Shown piece by piece: positions 1 to 7,268 of a stretch of 9,218 nucleotides of DNA. Positions within the stretch are counted from its first letter, which is position 1. Every line of letters starts with the position of its first letter. A program made the translations under genes and the position numbers. The notes under the pieces are model-generated. The model searched no databases. It worked only from the letters and a program-made list of their open reading frames with translations, and was not told the DNA's origin. The stretch is from Actinomycetes bacterium (GTDB lineage: Bacteria; Actinomycetota; Acidimicrobiia; Acidimicrobiales; Acidimicrobiaceae). The DNA lies in the NCBI GenBank assembly GCA_021785315.1, contig JAJYFX010000046.1:1-9218 (forward strand), given 5' to 3'.

Positions 1-1
1 C

Positions 2-616
2 GCGGTCAAGGCACTTGACCGGGCGGGCGGCTTGAAGAAGCTTGTGGTAAGCACTTATCAGGCGGTGTCTGGCGCCGGGCTAGCGGGGGTTACCGAGCTG
101 GCGCAGCAGCTGAGCGACAAAGAAGGCCAGCTGATGTGGCTTGCATACGACGGCCGCAGCGTGGATTTTGGAAAACCCACGGCGTTTGCTGGGCCGATTG
201 CGGCCAATGTGCTGCCAATAGCAGGAACTCTTGTGGACGATGAGACCAACGAAGAGCACAAATTTCGCGACGAGTCGCGAAAGATCTTAGAGCTCTCGAA
301 TCTCGAGGTGAGCGTGACCTGCGTGCGGGTGCCGGTTTTCACCGGACATTCGGTGTCGATCTATGCGGAACTGGGCAAGGAGCTCAGCACGTCCGAGGCA
401 ATCGCGGCGATATCGTCGGCGCCGGGGGTCAAGGTCGTGGATATTCCGACTCCGCTCGACTCCGCTGGAAGAGATTATTGTCTTGTAGGCAGGATTCGCA
501 AAGATCCGGGTTCTCGACCAGCTGTAAGTTTCTTCGTCTCTGGCGACAACCTGCGCAAAGGGGCAGCTCTTAATGCGATCCAGATTGCCGAGTCGATCAT
601 AGACGCCAAGGCCTGA
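2..616 (+). CDS. asd: Aspartate-semialdehyde dehydrogenase, C-terminal part (5' end outside window)
   Basis: This enzyme makes L-aspartate-4-semialdehyde from aspartyl phosphate with NADPH, in the cytoplasmic pathway to lysine, methionine, threonine and diaminopimelate. The frame is open to the left edge (AVKALDRAGG... from position 2), so the gene begins outside the window. The TTG at 32 lies inside a conserved segment and is not a real start. Family motifs seen in order are STYQAVSGAG (nt 50-79), the EEH/ESRKIL helix (about nt 245-286), the RVPVFTGHS segment whose His (codon 347-349) matches the catalytic histidine, and the substrate-binding VGRIRKDP near nt 485-508. The C-terminal FFVSGDNLRKGAALNAIQIAE is typical and the gene ends at the expected place. 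The catalytic-cysteine half and the NADP-binding fold are off-window. The identity of the upstream neighbour is unknown. Confidence 0.95.
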   Translation, partial: AVKALDRAGGLKKLVVSTYQAVSGAGLAGVTELAQQLSDKEGQLMWLAYDGRSVDFGKPTAFAGPIAANVLPIAGTLVDDETNEEHKFRDESRKILELSNLEVSVTCVRVPVFTGHSVSIYAELGKELSTSEAIAAISSAPGVKVVDIPTPLDSAGRDYCLVGRIRKDPGSRPAVSFFVSGDNLRKGAALNAIQIAESIIDAKA

Positions 617-709
617 TCGCCTTTGCGCCGCGTTATCCCCTCGACTTTCCAGGGACCATCGCATGAAATCTAAATTAGCCGGCCGCTGCTGACGGCAACG
701 AAAATCTAT

Positions 710-1516
710 TCAGGCTACTTCGAGCGATCGTTTCGCCAGACCCCAAAAGAATCCGTCGATTATCGTGTTCGGCTTGGCGTGGGGATCCTGGGCAGCGCCG
801 ACTACTACAAAGAGGGGAGCTAGATGCTCGGTTGTGGGGTGGGCATAGGGCATTCCCGGCGCGCTTTCAAAGTTGACGAGCACATCTAGGTCGCCGGATT
901 CCAAAGTCTCCTTTGCCCACGCATCGAATTCGACCGACCATCCCGGCGCCTTTGCGTTTGGCGTGAATTCCCGCAGGAACCGGAGACCATGGGTCATGAA
1001 GCCTGATCCAACGATCAGCACCCCCTCGTCGCGCAACGGGCGTAGCCGAGTCCCCAGACTGATCAACTCCGCCGGATCCAGTGTTGGCAGGGATAGCTGT
1101 AAAACCGGGATCGAGGCGTCTGGGTACAGAACCTTAAGCGGCACCCATGAACCGTGGTCCAGGCCTCGATCGGGATGCTGATAGAGGGAGTAACTTTTGG
1201 GAATTATGGAAGCGACTTGTTTTGCGAGCGCGCTTGCATTCGGCGTCGGGTAAGTCATCTTGTAAAAGCGGTCTTCGAAGCCCCAAAAATCGTATACCAG
1301 AGGCGTAGACGCTTCAGGCGAGCTAAGCGCTAGTGGAGCCGCTTCCCAGTGCGCAGAGATGACAAGGATCGCTTTTGGCAACGGCATGGAAAGCGACCAC
1401 TCGGCAAGCTGGCTGGTCCATAGCGGGTCGTCAAGTAGAGGCGGCGCTCCGTGTCCAAGATAGATGGCCGGCATGCGTAGCCCTGGTGCTGTCTGATTCC
1501 TGACCTGTTCGCTCAT
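710..1516 (-). CDS. DODA/LigB-type extradiol ring-cleavage dioxygenase (YgiD-like)
   Basis: This is a class III extradiol dioxygenase of the 4,5-DOPA dioxygenase group (YgiD, plant DODA), a small cytoplasmic metalloenzyme that opens catechol rings. The real substrate is not shown by the sequence. Counting from the start chosen here, the metal and active-site histidines appear as H22 (YLGHGAPP), H56 (ISAHWE), H121 (LDHGSWVPL), H176 (GFMTHGLR) and H231 (TTEH), all intact. The 268-aa length fits the family. I chose the ATG at 1516 because GGAG lies 5 nt upstream and H22 then falls at the number usual for YgiD. An in-frame ATG at 1558 would add 14 residues. It lies only about 9 nt behind a -10-like box (1567-1572), so a nearly leaderless longer form is possible. 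The gene converges on asd and is divergent from the methyltransferase gene. Confidence 0.9.
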   Translation of the reverse strand: MSEQVRNQTAPGLRMPAIYLGHGAPPLLDDPLWTSQLAEWSLSMPLPKAILVISAHWEAAPLALSSPEASTPLVYDFWGFEDRFYKMTYPTPNASALAKQVASIIPKSYSLYQHPDRGLDHGSWVPLKVLYPDASIPVLQLSLPTLDPAELISLGTRLRPLRDEGVLIVGSGFMTHGLRFLREFTPNAKAPGWSVEFDAWAKETLESGDLDVLVNFESAPGMPYAHPTTEHLAPLFVVVGAAQDPHAKPNTIIDGFFWGLAKRSLEVA

Positions 1517-1566
1517 GTGGACTCCAAATTTCATATTGCGTTGGTTGGGTTTGCGCATATCTCAAC

Positions 1567-1601
1567 ATTATCTGGGCCTGATTTATTTCTTGTGCGCACA
1601 A
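1567..1601 (-). promoter_or_regulatory. Candidate promoter and palindromic operator of the dioxygenase gene
   Basis: On the - strand, GATAAT (1567-1572) matches five of six bases of a -10 consensus. The predicted transcript start near 1560 is just before the upstream ATG at 1558. About 17-18 bp upstream, where a -35 would lie, is the perfect 12-bp palindrome TTGTGCGCACAA (1590-1601), with no good -35 hexamer. A palindrome covering the -35 position is the usual place for a repressor or activator site. No regulator gene lies next to it, so the binding protein is unknown. Confidence 0.4.
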
Positions 1602-1703
1602 AACGGGCAAATCATGTCTTTGAGAGTGTTTCCAGCCTGATTGGTATATTCGTCAGCTGGTAGATTTGTAATCTGGAATAATAAGGTGCACTCAACTGCG
1701 AAA

Positions 1704-1709
1704 TATAAT
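1704..1709 (+). promoter_or_regulatory. Candidate -10 box of the methyltransferase gene
   Basis: A perfect TATAAT on the + strand lies 15 nt before the chosen TTG start at 1725. No convincing -35 is visible at 16-18 bp. Transcription would begin near 1716, leaving a leader of about 10 nt that still holds AGGA before the start codon. The match could be chance in an A+T-rich stretch. Confidence 0.3.
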
Positions 1710-1724
1710 AAGGAAGGACTCTGC

Positions 1725-2222
1725 TTGAGACCATCTATATCATCCACTTCGACCCGGACATTTCTTGTCATTCCGGCGGTCGTGATGGCTGAACAGCTAC
1801 TTTCACGACGAAAACTGCACCTTAAATTCCTACCTTTGCTTGCATGGGGCTATCTGCAGTACCGCCTGACCGGCAATTATCGGGAGAGGATAGGCGGTGG
1901 GCCGCCGGGAATGTCGCAGGGATTTCCAGAAGGGATCGTCACATCCGGAATCTATCGATGGACCAGAAATCCAATGTACCTAGGGCACATTATATTTCTT
2001 AGCAGCCTGACCCTACTCACTCGGTCCCCAGTTGCTCTTGCCACCTTTTCTGCCCTCGTACCCTGGTACAACGAGAGAGTCAAGAAAGATGAAGCGCGCT
2101 TGACGGAGAAGTTTGGAGAAACTTATCTGGAATACAAAGAGCGAGTGCCACGCTGGGTCGGAATACCGCAGGAGCTCAGCAAGATTGTTGAAGACTCGAA
2201 GGGCAAGCTTCACAGCGTTTGA
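1725..2222 (+). CDS. ICMT/PEMT-like membrane methyltransferase family protein
   Basis: This is a small integral-membrane, S-adenosylmethionine-dependent methyltransferase of the isoprenylcysteine carboxyl methyltransferase / phospholipid methyltransferase type. Bacterial members methylate lipids or small lipophilic substrates, and the substrate here cannot be told. From the chosen start (165 aa) the family signature is complete: hydrophobic segments near residues 12-22 and 35-46, TSGIYRWTRNPMYLG at 73-87, a long hydrophobic stretch at 88-115, and the C-terminal block 121-144 (KDEARLTEKFGETYLEY, then RVPRW) that forms the SAM and substrate site in this fold. The TTG at 1725 is preferred because AGGAAGGA ends 6 nt before it. 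An in-frame TTG at 1641 would add 28 poorly hydrophobic residues and lacks a ribosome-binding site. The gene converges with the YeiH-type exporter gene. Confidence 0.85.
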   Translation: MRPSISSTSTRTFLVIPAVVMAEQLLSRRKLHLKFLPLLAWGYLQYRLTGNYRERIGGGPPGMSQGFPEGIVTSGIYRWTRNPMYLGHIIFLSSLTLLTRSPVALATFSALVPWYNERVKKDEARLTEKFGETYLEYKERVPRWVGIPQELSKIVEDSKGKLHSV

Positions 2223-2234
2223 GTTCGCTGGCTG

Positions 2235-2288
2235 ACTCCAAACAGTCGCTCGTGGCTTGGCCTTTGGATATTTGTTTGAGTTTGGAGT
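2235..2288. repeat. 9-bp inverted repeat between convergent genes
   Basis: ACTCCAAAC (2235-2243) and GTTTGGAGT (2280-2288) are perfectly complementary, with a 36-nt loop. They fill the gap between the stop of the methyltransferase gene (2222) and the stop of the exporter gene (2291). The inner TTTGG at 2263-2267 can pair with the same left arm as an alternative. The position suits a two-way transcription end, but the loop is long and there is no strong T tract, so a classical terminator is doubtful. Confidence 0.35.
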
Positions 2289-2290
2289 TC

Positions 2291-3376
2291 TTAAAGCGTT
2301 CCGGTTGCGAGCTGGAGAATAAGGCTTGCGCCGGCGACCAGCACCCAGAGAATTGCTCCCAGCGCTAAAGGTCTCAGGCCTGCTTGCTTGATCTTGTCCA
2401 TTCGAGTGGATAGGCCAATCGAGCCGAGGGCGACCGTGATCATGAATTGAGCCAAGGTAGACAGTCGCGAGTGCCATGCGTTGGGAATCAGCCCGAAGCT
2501 GTTAAGGAAGACCGCGACCAGAAACCATCCTATGAACATAGGAAAGATTTGGCGAATATGCTTGAAGTGACTGGTTTTGACGGTGCGGCCGGAAGGATCG
2601 CCCGTAATCTTAGAGCGCCAGATTGCCAATGCCACGGTGATCGGAATTATCATCAGTGTTCTGGTGAGCTTTACTATGACTGCATATGAGGTCGCGGCTG
2701 GTGAGAAAATCGATGCGGCTGCGACCACTGAGGACATGTCGTTTACCGCGGTGCCGGCCCAGAGACCGAAAGCGTGTGGCGCAAGCGACATCAGGTGTCC
2801 AAGAGTGGGGAACGTGAGTACGGCCAAGATATTGAAGGTAAAGATCGTCGCAATGGCGTAAGAGACGTCAGTCTCCGGAGCATTGATTACCGCGTCGGTC
2901 GCCGCGATAGCCGAAGCACCGCAAATTCCAGTGCCAACCCCTATCAGGGTCCTGAGGTCTTTGGGAATCTTCAGCGCTCGTCCCGCCAGCCATGCTCCGA
3001 TCAGCGCAACGGATAGAGTTCCCAGAAGGACCGGGAACGAGGCTGTTCCGGTTGACACGACTTGGCGCAAGGAAAGCCCGGTACCAAGCACTACGATCGA
3101 ACCTTGCAGAATTGCCTTGCTGGAGAATGAAAGTCCGGGCTGCAGCTTGGGTGAATGAGTTCGAATGCTCGCAAATATAATCCCAGCCACAATTGCAAAG
3201 ACCGGCGCTCCAACGATGGGCGCCAATTTGCCAAGAACGGTAGCGACGGCTGCAAGGGCTATTGCTACGGTAAGTCCTGGAACTATTTGACGAAGGCTGG
3301 CTCGTTTTGAATTTCTGGGTTTTTTATCTTCAAGCGAAGACTCGCTTAGGTTCGAAATGGTAGATGGATTTGCCAT
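2291..3376 (-). CDS. YeiH-family putative sulfate/sulfite exporter
   Basis: This is an inner-membrane transporter of the PSE family (YeiH, UPF0324), thought to export sulfate or sulfite. The family's function is only partly established. The 361-aa length and about ten hydrophobic segments fit. Signature blocks are all present: GTGICGASAIAA (148-159), the LWAGTAVNDMSSVVAAAS stretch (205-222), and VKLTRTLMIIP (235-245). The first 30 residues are polar and basic, so the N terminus is probably cytoplasmic. The ATG at 3376 is the only reasonable start. It has no Shine-Dalgarno sequence, but TAATAC (- strand, 3384-3389) lies 7 nt before it, which fits a leaderless transcript. The LysR-type gene is divergent 69 bp away, the same arrangement as yeiH/yeiE, so control by that regulator is likely. 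Whether this protein moves sulfite, sulfate or another organosulfur product is inference. Confidence 0.93.
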   Translation of the reverse strand: MANPSTISNLSESSLEDKKPRNSKRASLRQIVPGLTVAIALAAVATVLGKLAPIVGAPVFAIVAGIIFASIRTHSPKLQPGLSFSSKAILQGSIVVLGTGLSLRQVVSTGTASFPVLLGTLSVALIGAWLAGRALKIPKDLRTLIGVGTGICGASAIAATDAVINAPETDVSYAIATIFTFNILAVLTFPTLGHLMSLAPHAFGLWAGTAVNDMSSVVAAASIFSPAATSYAVIVKLTRTLMIIPITVALAIWRSKITGDPSGRTVKTSHFKHIRQIFPMFIGWFLVAVFLNSFGLIPNAWHSRLSTLAQFMITVALGSIGLSTRMDKIKQAGLRPLALGAILWVLVAGASLILQLATGTL

Positions 3377-3445
3377 GGATACAGTATTAGGGTGTCTCGC
3401 GTTCCTTGTTGCCTTGAATTAATTAGCAACCTATAAGCTTGCCTT
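3377..3445. promoter_or_regulatory. Divergent promoter/operator region between YeiH-type exporter and LysR-type regulator
   Basis: The 69-bp spacer carries signals for both genes. On the + strand, TTGCCT (3409-3414), a 17-bp spacer and TATAAG (3432-3437) form a promoter whose start falls at about 3444-3446, the regulator's ATG. On the - strand, TAATAC (3384-3389) is 7 nt before the exporter's ATG, and its -35 is weak. An interrupted dyad GCAAcCTataAGcTTGC (3426-3442) overlaps the regulator's -10 box, where an autorepressing LysR protein would bind. TTGCCTT occurs twice as an exact direct repeat (3409-3415 and 3439-3445), 30 bp apart or about three helix turns. Confidence 0.55.
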
Positions 3446-4369
3446 ATGCCCCTTCAATTGCCGGTGCCAGACTTGGTGTCGCTCGATTTGCTGCGCAGCG
3501 TAGGCGAGTTTGGGTCGATCCGCCAGGCTGCCATTGTTCATGGTGTCAGCCAGCCTGCGGCGAGCATGAGGCTCAGCTCTTTGGAAAAGGTACTGGGCCT
3601 GACTCTTTTGAACCGTTCTACGGGGCGTGCCCAACTCACCCCTGCTGGAGTTGCTGTCGTGGAGTGGAGCGCACCGATTCTCGAGGGTGTAGCCGATTTG
3701 CTGAGAGCTACTCATGCGCTGCGTCAGCAGGGCCAAACTAGTCTTAGGTTGGCGGCAAGCATGACGGTTTCGGAGTACCTGGTGCCTGTCTGGCTGAGCA
3801 AGCTCGGATCGGCCGGCATGGATATCTCTGTGTCGCTTCAGGTGGGCAATACCGAACGCATAATCGAGACAATTAGAGCCCAAAAGGCGGATATCGGTTT
3901 TGTTGAAGGTTGGAGTGTGGCTCCGGAATTTAGCAGCACCATGATATGTAGTGACGATTTGATTGTAATTGTGGCGCCTGGGCATCCCTGGGCTAATCGG
4001 AAAAAGATTGTGACCGCTAGGGAACTGGCTTCAACTCCCCTGATCGTGCGAGAGGTCGGTTCAGGAACCAGGGAAATTCTTGATAAGGCGCTGGAAGCCC
4101 AGGGGTTGAAGACTTTGCCGATGGTAGAACTCGGATCAAACGTGGCAATTAGATCCATGGTTAGTTCCGGAGTCGCTCCGGGCGTACTCTCTAGGCTTGT
4201 CACTAAGGCGGAGGTCGAAAGCGGCCGGTTGGTGATCGTCAAGACAAAGGGGATCGCCCTCGATCGATCAATAAGGGCCCTCTGGTCTAAAAGCTCGGAC
4301 ATGAACGAACTGGCAAGAAGCTTTCTAAAACTGGTGGGCCGATGGTATCGAAATGGTGAAATTCAATAG
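3446..4369 (+). CDS. LysR-type transcriptional regulator (YeiE/CysL-like by position)
   Basis: This is a DNA-binding regulator of 307 aa, the normal LysR length. The N-terminal winged helix-turn-helix covers about residues 10-70, with the typical motif SIRQAAIVHGVSQPAASMRLSSLEKVLGL-type helix pair and LTPAGVAVVE behind it. The rest (about 90-300) is a periplasmic-binding-protein-like effector domain (SLRLAASMTVSEYLVPVWL, then GFVEG and IVAPGHPWA). It is divergent from the YeiH-type exporter gene, as YeiE and CysL are in other bacteria, so it probably senses a sulfur compound and switches the exporter. The effector is inferred only from the pairing. The ATG at 3446 has no ribosome-binding site but lies about 8 nt behind TATAAG, which points to a leaderless mRNA. 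About 168 bp of non-coding sequence follow, with only a weak 5-bp hairpin (4430-4442) and no clear terminator. Confidence 0.93.
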   Translation: MPLQLPVPDLVSLDLLRSVGEFGSIRQAAIVHGVSQPAASMRLSSLEKVLGLTLLNRSTGRAQLTPAGVAVVEWSAPILEGVADLLRATHALRQQGQTSLRLAASMTVSEYLVPVWLSKLGSAGMDISVSLQVGNTERIIETIRAQKADIGFVEGWSVAPEFSSTMICSDDLIVIVAPGHPWANRKKIVTARELASTPLIVREVGSGTREILDKALEAQGLKTLPMVELGSNVAIRSMVSSGVAPGVLSRLVTKAEVESGRLVIVKTKGIALDRSIRALWSKSSDMNELARSFLKLVGRWYRNGEIQ

Positions 4370-4537
4370 TTCGATAACAACCGCTTGAGGACGATTTTTG
4401 TCTTGGCCGAAAAGTCCATTCTGTTCGAAACTGCTTGGCAGTCTGTTGTCAGTTTGCGCGAGGAATAGTAGGTGCGTTCGCGGTGTTCAGTCTTGAGAGG
4501 GCTTTAGAACCAACGCGACATTTTTAAGGAGTTCGAC

Positions 4538-5530
4538 ATGCCAGCTATTTCTGTGGACAATATTCTGACCCTGCCTCGAATCCCCCGGGTGGACAAGGGA
4601 GTGCTAAGGGAAAGGTCGGTGAAGTCTGTTACCACAGCCCCCAGCGGATTTGAGGGCGAAGGCTTTCCGGTCCGGCGGGCATTTGCCGGGGTAAGCATGA
4701 ATGAGATCGACCCGTTCGTTCACATGGACCAAATGGGGGAAGTCGACTACTCGCCGGGAGAAGCCAAGGGTACCCCTTGGCATCCGCACCGCGGCTTTGA
4801 AACAGTAACGTACATAATCGATGGAACTTTCGTCCATCACGATTCGAACGGGGGCGGCGGAACTATCACGAACGGCGATACCCAATGGATGACTGCTGGC
4901 GCTGGCATACTCCATATAGAAGCGCCGCCAGAGCATCTTGTGTTGGCCGGCGGACTTTTTCACGGGATTCAGCTGTGGGTGAATCTGCCTTCTGCAAACA
5001 AGTTCAGTCCACCTGCGTATCAAGATATCAGGGCCAAGGAAGCTACTCTGGTCTCTTCGTATGATGGGGGCGTCTTTTTGCGGGTCATAGCCGGTGATGT
5101 GACAGGTTATAAGGGTCCTGGTTCTACATTTACCCCGATAACCTTGGTCCACGCCTCTGCAAGTCCAGGTGCGACCCTTGAGCTGCCATGGAGAAGTGAT
5201 TTCAATTCTCTCGTCTACGTGCTGGCAGGTAATGGGAGTGTTGGAAAGGACCACCGGCCGATTCAGACCGGTCAGTTAGTCGTATTTGGCGAAGGTGACT
5301 GGATCTCGGTTAGCGCTGACGCCAAGCAAGATTCAAGGGCAGCGGACCTCGAGCTTCTAATCCTTGGCGGACTTCCGATTCGTGAAAAAGTAGTGCATTA
5401 CGGTCCTTTTGTAATGAACAGCGAGGATGAGATTGTCAAGGCTCTCGAGGATTACCAAGCCGGGAGGCTGGGACGAATTCCGGCAGCACAGATGCCTCAC
5501 AGACAGGTTGGTGACCTCGAGATTTCATGA
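4538..5530 (+). CDS. Pirin-family bicupin protein
   Basis: This is a cytoplasmic iron-binding bicupin of the pirin family. Members range from quercetin 2,3-dioxygenases to protein partners of metabolic enzymes, and the sequence alone does not choose between them. The N-terminal cupin has the full metal site of pirins: H82 and H84 in WHPHRGFETV, then H126 and E128 in TAGAGILHIEAPP. The C-terminal cupin starts near residue 195 (FTPITLVHASASPGATLELP) and runs to about 280, followed by the conserved tail GPFVMNSEDEI (about 289-299). The length of 330 aa is at the long end for pirins, with about 20 extra N-terminal residues. The ATG at 4538 is well supported by AAGGAG (4526-4531) 6 nt upstream. 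It lies alone between the LysR gene and the permease gene with non-coding gaps of about 170 bp on each side, so it is probably a single-gene unit. Confidence 0.93.
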   Translation: MPAISVDNILTLPRIPRVDKGVLRERSVKSVTTAPSGFEGEGFPVRRAFAGVSMNEIDPFVHMDQMGEVDYSPGEAKGTPWHPHRGFETVTYIIDGTFVHHDSNGGGGTITNGDTQWMTAGAGILHIEAPPEHLVLAGGLFHGIQLWVNLPSANKFSPPAYQDIRAKEATLVSSYDGGVFLRVIAGDVTGYKGPGSTFTPITLVHASASPGATLELPWRSDFNSLVYVLAGNGSVGKDHRPIQTGQLVVFGEGDWISVSADAKQDSRAADLELLILGGLPIREKVVHYGPFVMNSEDEIVKALEDYQAGRLGRIPAAQMPHRQVGDLEIS

Positions 5531-5622
5531 AGATTTCCGCCTGGTGAAGTTATGTCCGGGTTGATTGGCGATTCTGGGGCCTTGCTGGTTGCCACCTCCG
5601 ACTGATGGGGACCCGGCCTGCT

Positions 5623-5649
5623 TATACTGGTTACTGCGAACTAGTCGCA
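5623..5649 (+). promoter_or_regulatory. Candidate -10 box and start-site dyad upstream of the APC permease gene
   Basis: TATACT (5623-5628) matches five of six -10 positions and is preceded by TG two bases away (5619-5620). No good -35 lies 16-18 bp upstream. The predicted start near 5635 falls on the dyad TGCGA-actag-TCGCA (5635-5649). A dyad at +1 to +15 is where a repressor would block transcription. The 5' leader would be about 70 nt. Confidence 0.35.
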
Positions 5650-5707
5650 ATTATGAAATCCAAGCACCGCCCGGGTCCGAGGTCTGTCGCAAAGGTGAAA
5701 ATTTTTG

Positions 5708-7153
5708 ATGGTACCTAAAACCCAGGATAAAGCGCCTAACGCTCTGAAGCAGAATCTCAAGATGGCCGATTTGGTGGCCCTTTCTGTTTCAAGTGTTGGA
5801 CCTCTGTTCTCTATTGCTGCCACGGGCGGCGTGATGGCCGCAAATGCGGGGCTATGGACCATTCCGTCAATCGGACTAATTGCGATCCCGTTTATTCTGG
5901 CGTCGTTCATTTTTAGACTGCTGAATAGGCACTTTCCTCATGCCGGAGCATCGTATCACTGGTCTGCCAGGGTGTTGGGAATCAGGGCTTCACGTTTTCA
6001 AGCCTGGGTCTTGATACTGGCATATTTCGCTTCAATACCGCCAATCATCATCCCCGCGGCAAACTACACGCTGAATCTGATTTTCCCTTCATATCACCCT
6101 TCCACCTTCGCCGAGATAATCGCGGCAATGTTTTGGTCGGGGTTTGCATTGATTCCGCTGTTGAGGGGCTCACGGCCAACGGCTAAGTTGACGCAGATTT
6201 TTTTGGCAGTTGAGATTCTATCCGTCCTGGCAATCGTCGTATTGGCCATTTCCAGGTGGCATGCCATCTCCGTGCCGATGCACTTCGGGAAGCCGCCAAT
6301 CGGGGGAATGATCGTTACGGCCGTGGTGGCGGCAACGATTCTTGACGGGTGGGAGATCGACAGCTATGCGTCGGAGGAGGCAGTCAATCCAAAGGGCGAT
6401 CCTGGCATCGGCGGGATTGTCGGTGCGTTGTTGGCCCTTGGCTTTTATGCGCTGATGTATCCCCTGATGTTCGGTGAGACCCCATTGGGTTTATTATCTG
6501 GCGCGGCAAACCCGATGTCAGTCTGGGCGCAGCGCCTGTTGCCTCATGCGTCTTTTCTGATGCTTATTCCAGTCTTGGCCTCAACCGCTGGAGGCCTTTG
6601 GCTTACTTCATTCATCCTGATTAGGGCCATGCATGCCATGGGGCGAGAAGGCCTGGTCTTTAGGGCCTTTGGGCAGGTGAACAACCGGGGGATCCCAGGA
6701 ATTGCGACGATTGCTACCCTGGGGGCAGCTTTTGCGGTGACGCTTTTGCAAAGTCTGTTTTCCACTTTGAGTTCTTTCTTTGGTCTGGTGCTTTCGACGG
6801 CTGGATTTTTTCTGGTGGCGGAGTTCTTTCTGGATTCGGTCACAGCTTCGGTGTTCCTCTTTAGGATGCACACTTCGAGGGTTGATGGAGTTTCCCACAA
6901 ACACCGGGTTTTGCTGGCAGGTTCGGTAATTTCTGCCTTGACCTTTCTTATGTTCATGATCGGGTTCTTCATCTTTGGGCCAAAGGCCATCGGAGGTTCC
7001 GTCGATTACGTCGTGGGGATTCTGATCGCGATGGGCATTGCATTTGTGTTCCTAGTCAAACGGCATACGGTCATATACATGTTCCATGGAAACGCAGCTG
7101 CACCCCAGACTGAAGATGAATCGACTGACTCCGTGGATGTGACCGAGGCCTGA
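5708..7153 (+). CDS. APC-superfamily amino-acid permease
   Basis: This is an inner-membrane secondary transporter of the amino acid-polyamine-organocation (APC) superfamily. The 481-aa length and about twelve hydrophobic segments are normal for the family. The first helix has the unwound substrate-binding stretch SSVGPLFSIAATGG (28-41), and residues 77-100 (FPHAGASYHWSARVLG onward) form the conserved loop after helix 2. The motif EIDSYASEEAVNPKGDPG (216-233) is the APC helix 6 and following-loop signature. The last 25 residues are hydrophilic and acidic. The substrate is not evident; an amino acid or amine is most likely. ATG at 5708 is preferred. TTG at 5705 is directly before it, and GGTG lies 7 nt ahead of the TTG and 10 nt ahead of the ATG, so either may be used. 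It has its own candidate promoter and is probably monocistronic. Confidence 0.9.
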   Translation: MVPKTQDKAPNALKQNLKMADLVALSVSSVGPLFSIAATGGVMAANAGLWTIPSIGLIAIPFILASFIFRLLNRHFPHAGASYHWSARVLGIRASRFQAWVLILAYFASIPPIIIPAANYTLNLIFPSYHPSTFAEIIAAMFWSGFALIPLLRGSRPTAKLTQIFLAVEILSVLAIVVLAISRWHAISVPMHFGKPPIGGMIVTAVVAATILDGWEIDSYASEEAVNPKGDPGIGGIVGALLALGFYALMYPLMFGETPLGLLSGAANPMSVWAQRLLPHASFLMLIPVLASTAGGLWLTSFILIRAMHAMGREGLVFRAFGQVNNRGIPGIATIATLGAAFAVTLLQSLFSTLSSFFGLVLSTAGFFLVAEFFLDSVTASVFLFRMHTSRVDGVSHKHRVLLAGSVISALTFLMFMIGFFIFGPKAIGGSVDYVVGILIAMGIAFVFLVKRHTVIYMFHGNAAAPQTEDESTDSVDVTEA

Positions 7154-7268
7154 ATCCATTGACAGGTTGCGCGGGAGACGCAGCTTCAAACACGCCTGGT
7201 CTTGCGCAATGGTCTCCTGGCTATTAGCGATGATCTATGTCAGATTGCGGCCATGGAGGTTCTTGACG

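Noticed and set aside
617..709. Terminator between asd and the dioxygenase gene.
   Set aside because: Only a 4-bp stem (GCCG/CGGC) with a 7-nt loop on the - strand is seen, without a proper T tract.
1583..1771. 62-aa - strand frame ending in DMICPFCAHKK, with a CPFC motif like an NrdR zinc-ribbon start.
   Set aside because: It overlaps the 5' end of the methyltransferase gene and the dioxygenase control region, has no clear ribosome-binding site, and holds only one CxxC pair before its stop. I treat it as chance.
710..2222. A pigment (betalamic-acid-like) cluster made of the DODA-type dioxygenase and the methyltransferase.
   Set aside because: The genes are divergent, no tyrosinase or amine-condensing enzyme is present, and both families are common as isolated genes.
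4370..4537. Terminator of the LysR gene and promoter of the pirin gene.
   Set aside because: ACTGC-TTG-GCAGT (4430-4442) is short and lacks a T tract. TTGTCA (4446-4451) has only a poor -10 at the right distance. Neither is convincing.
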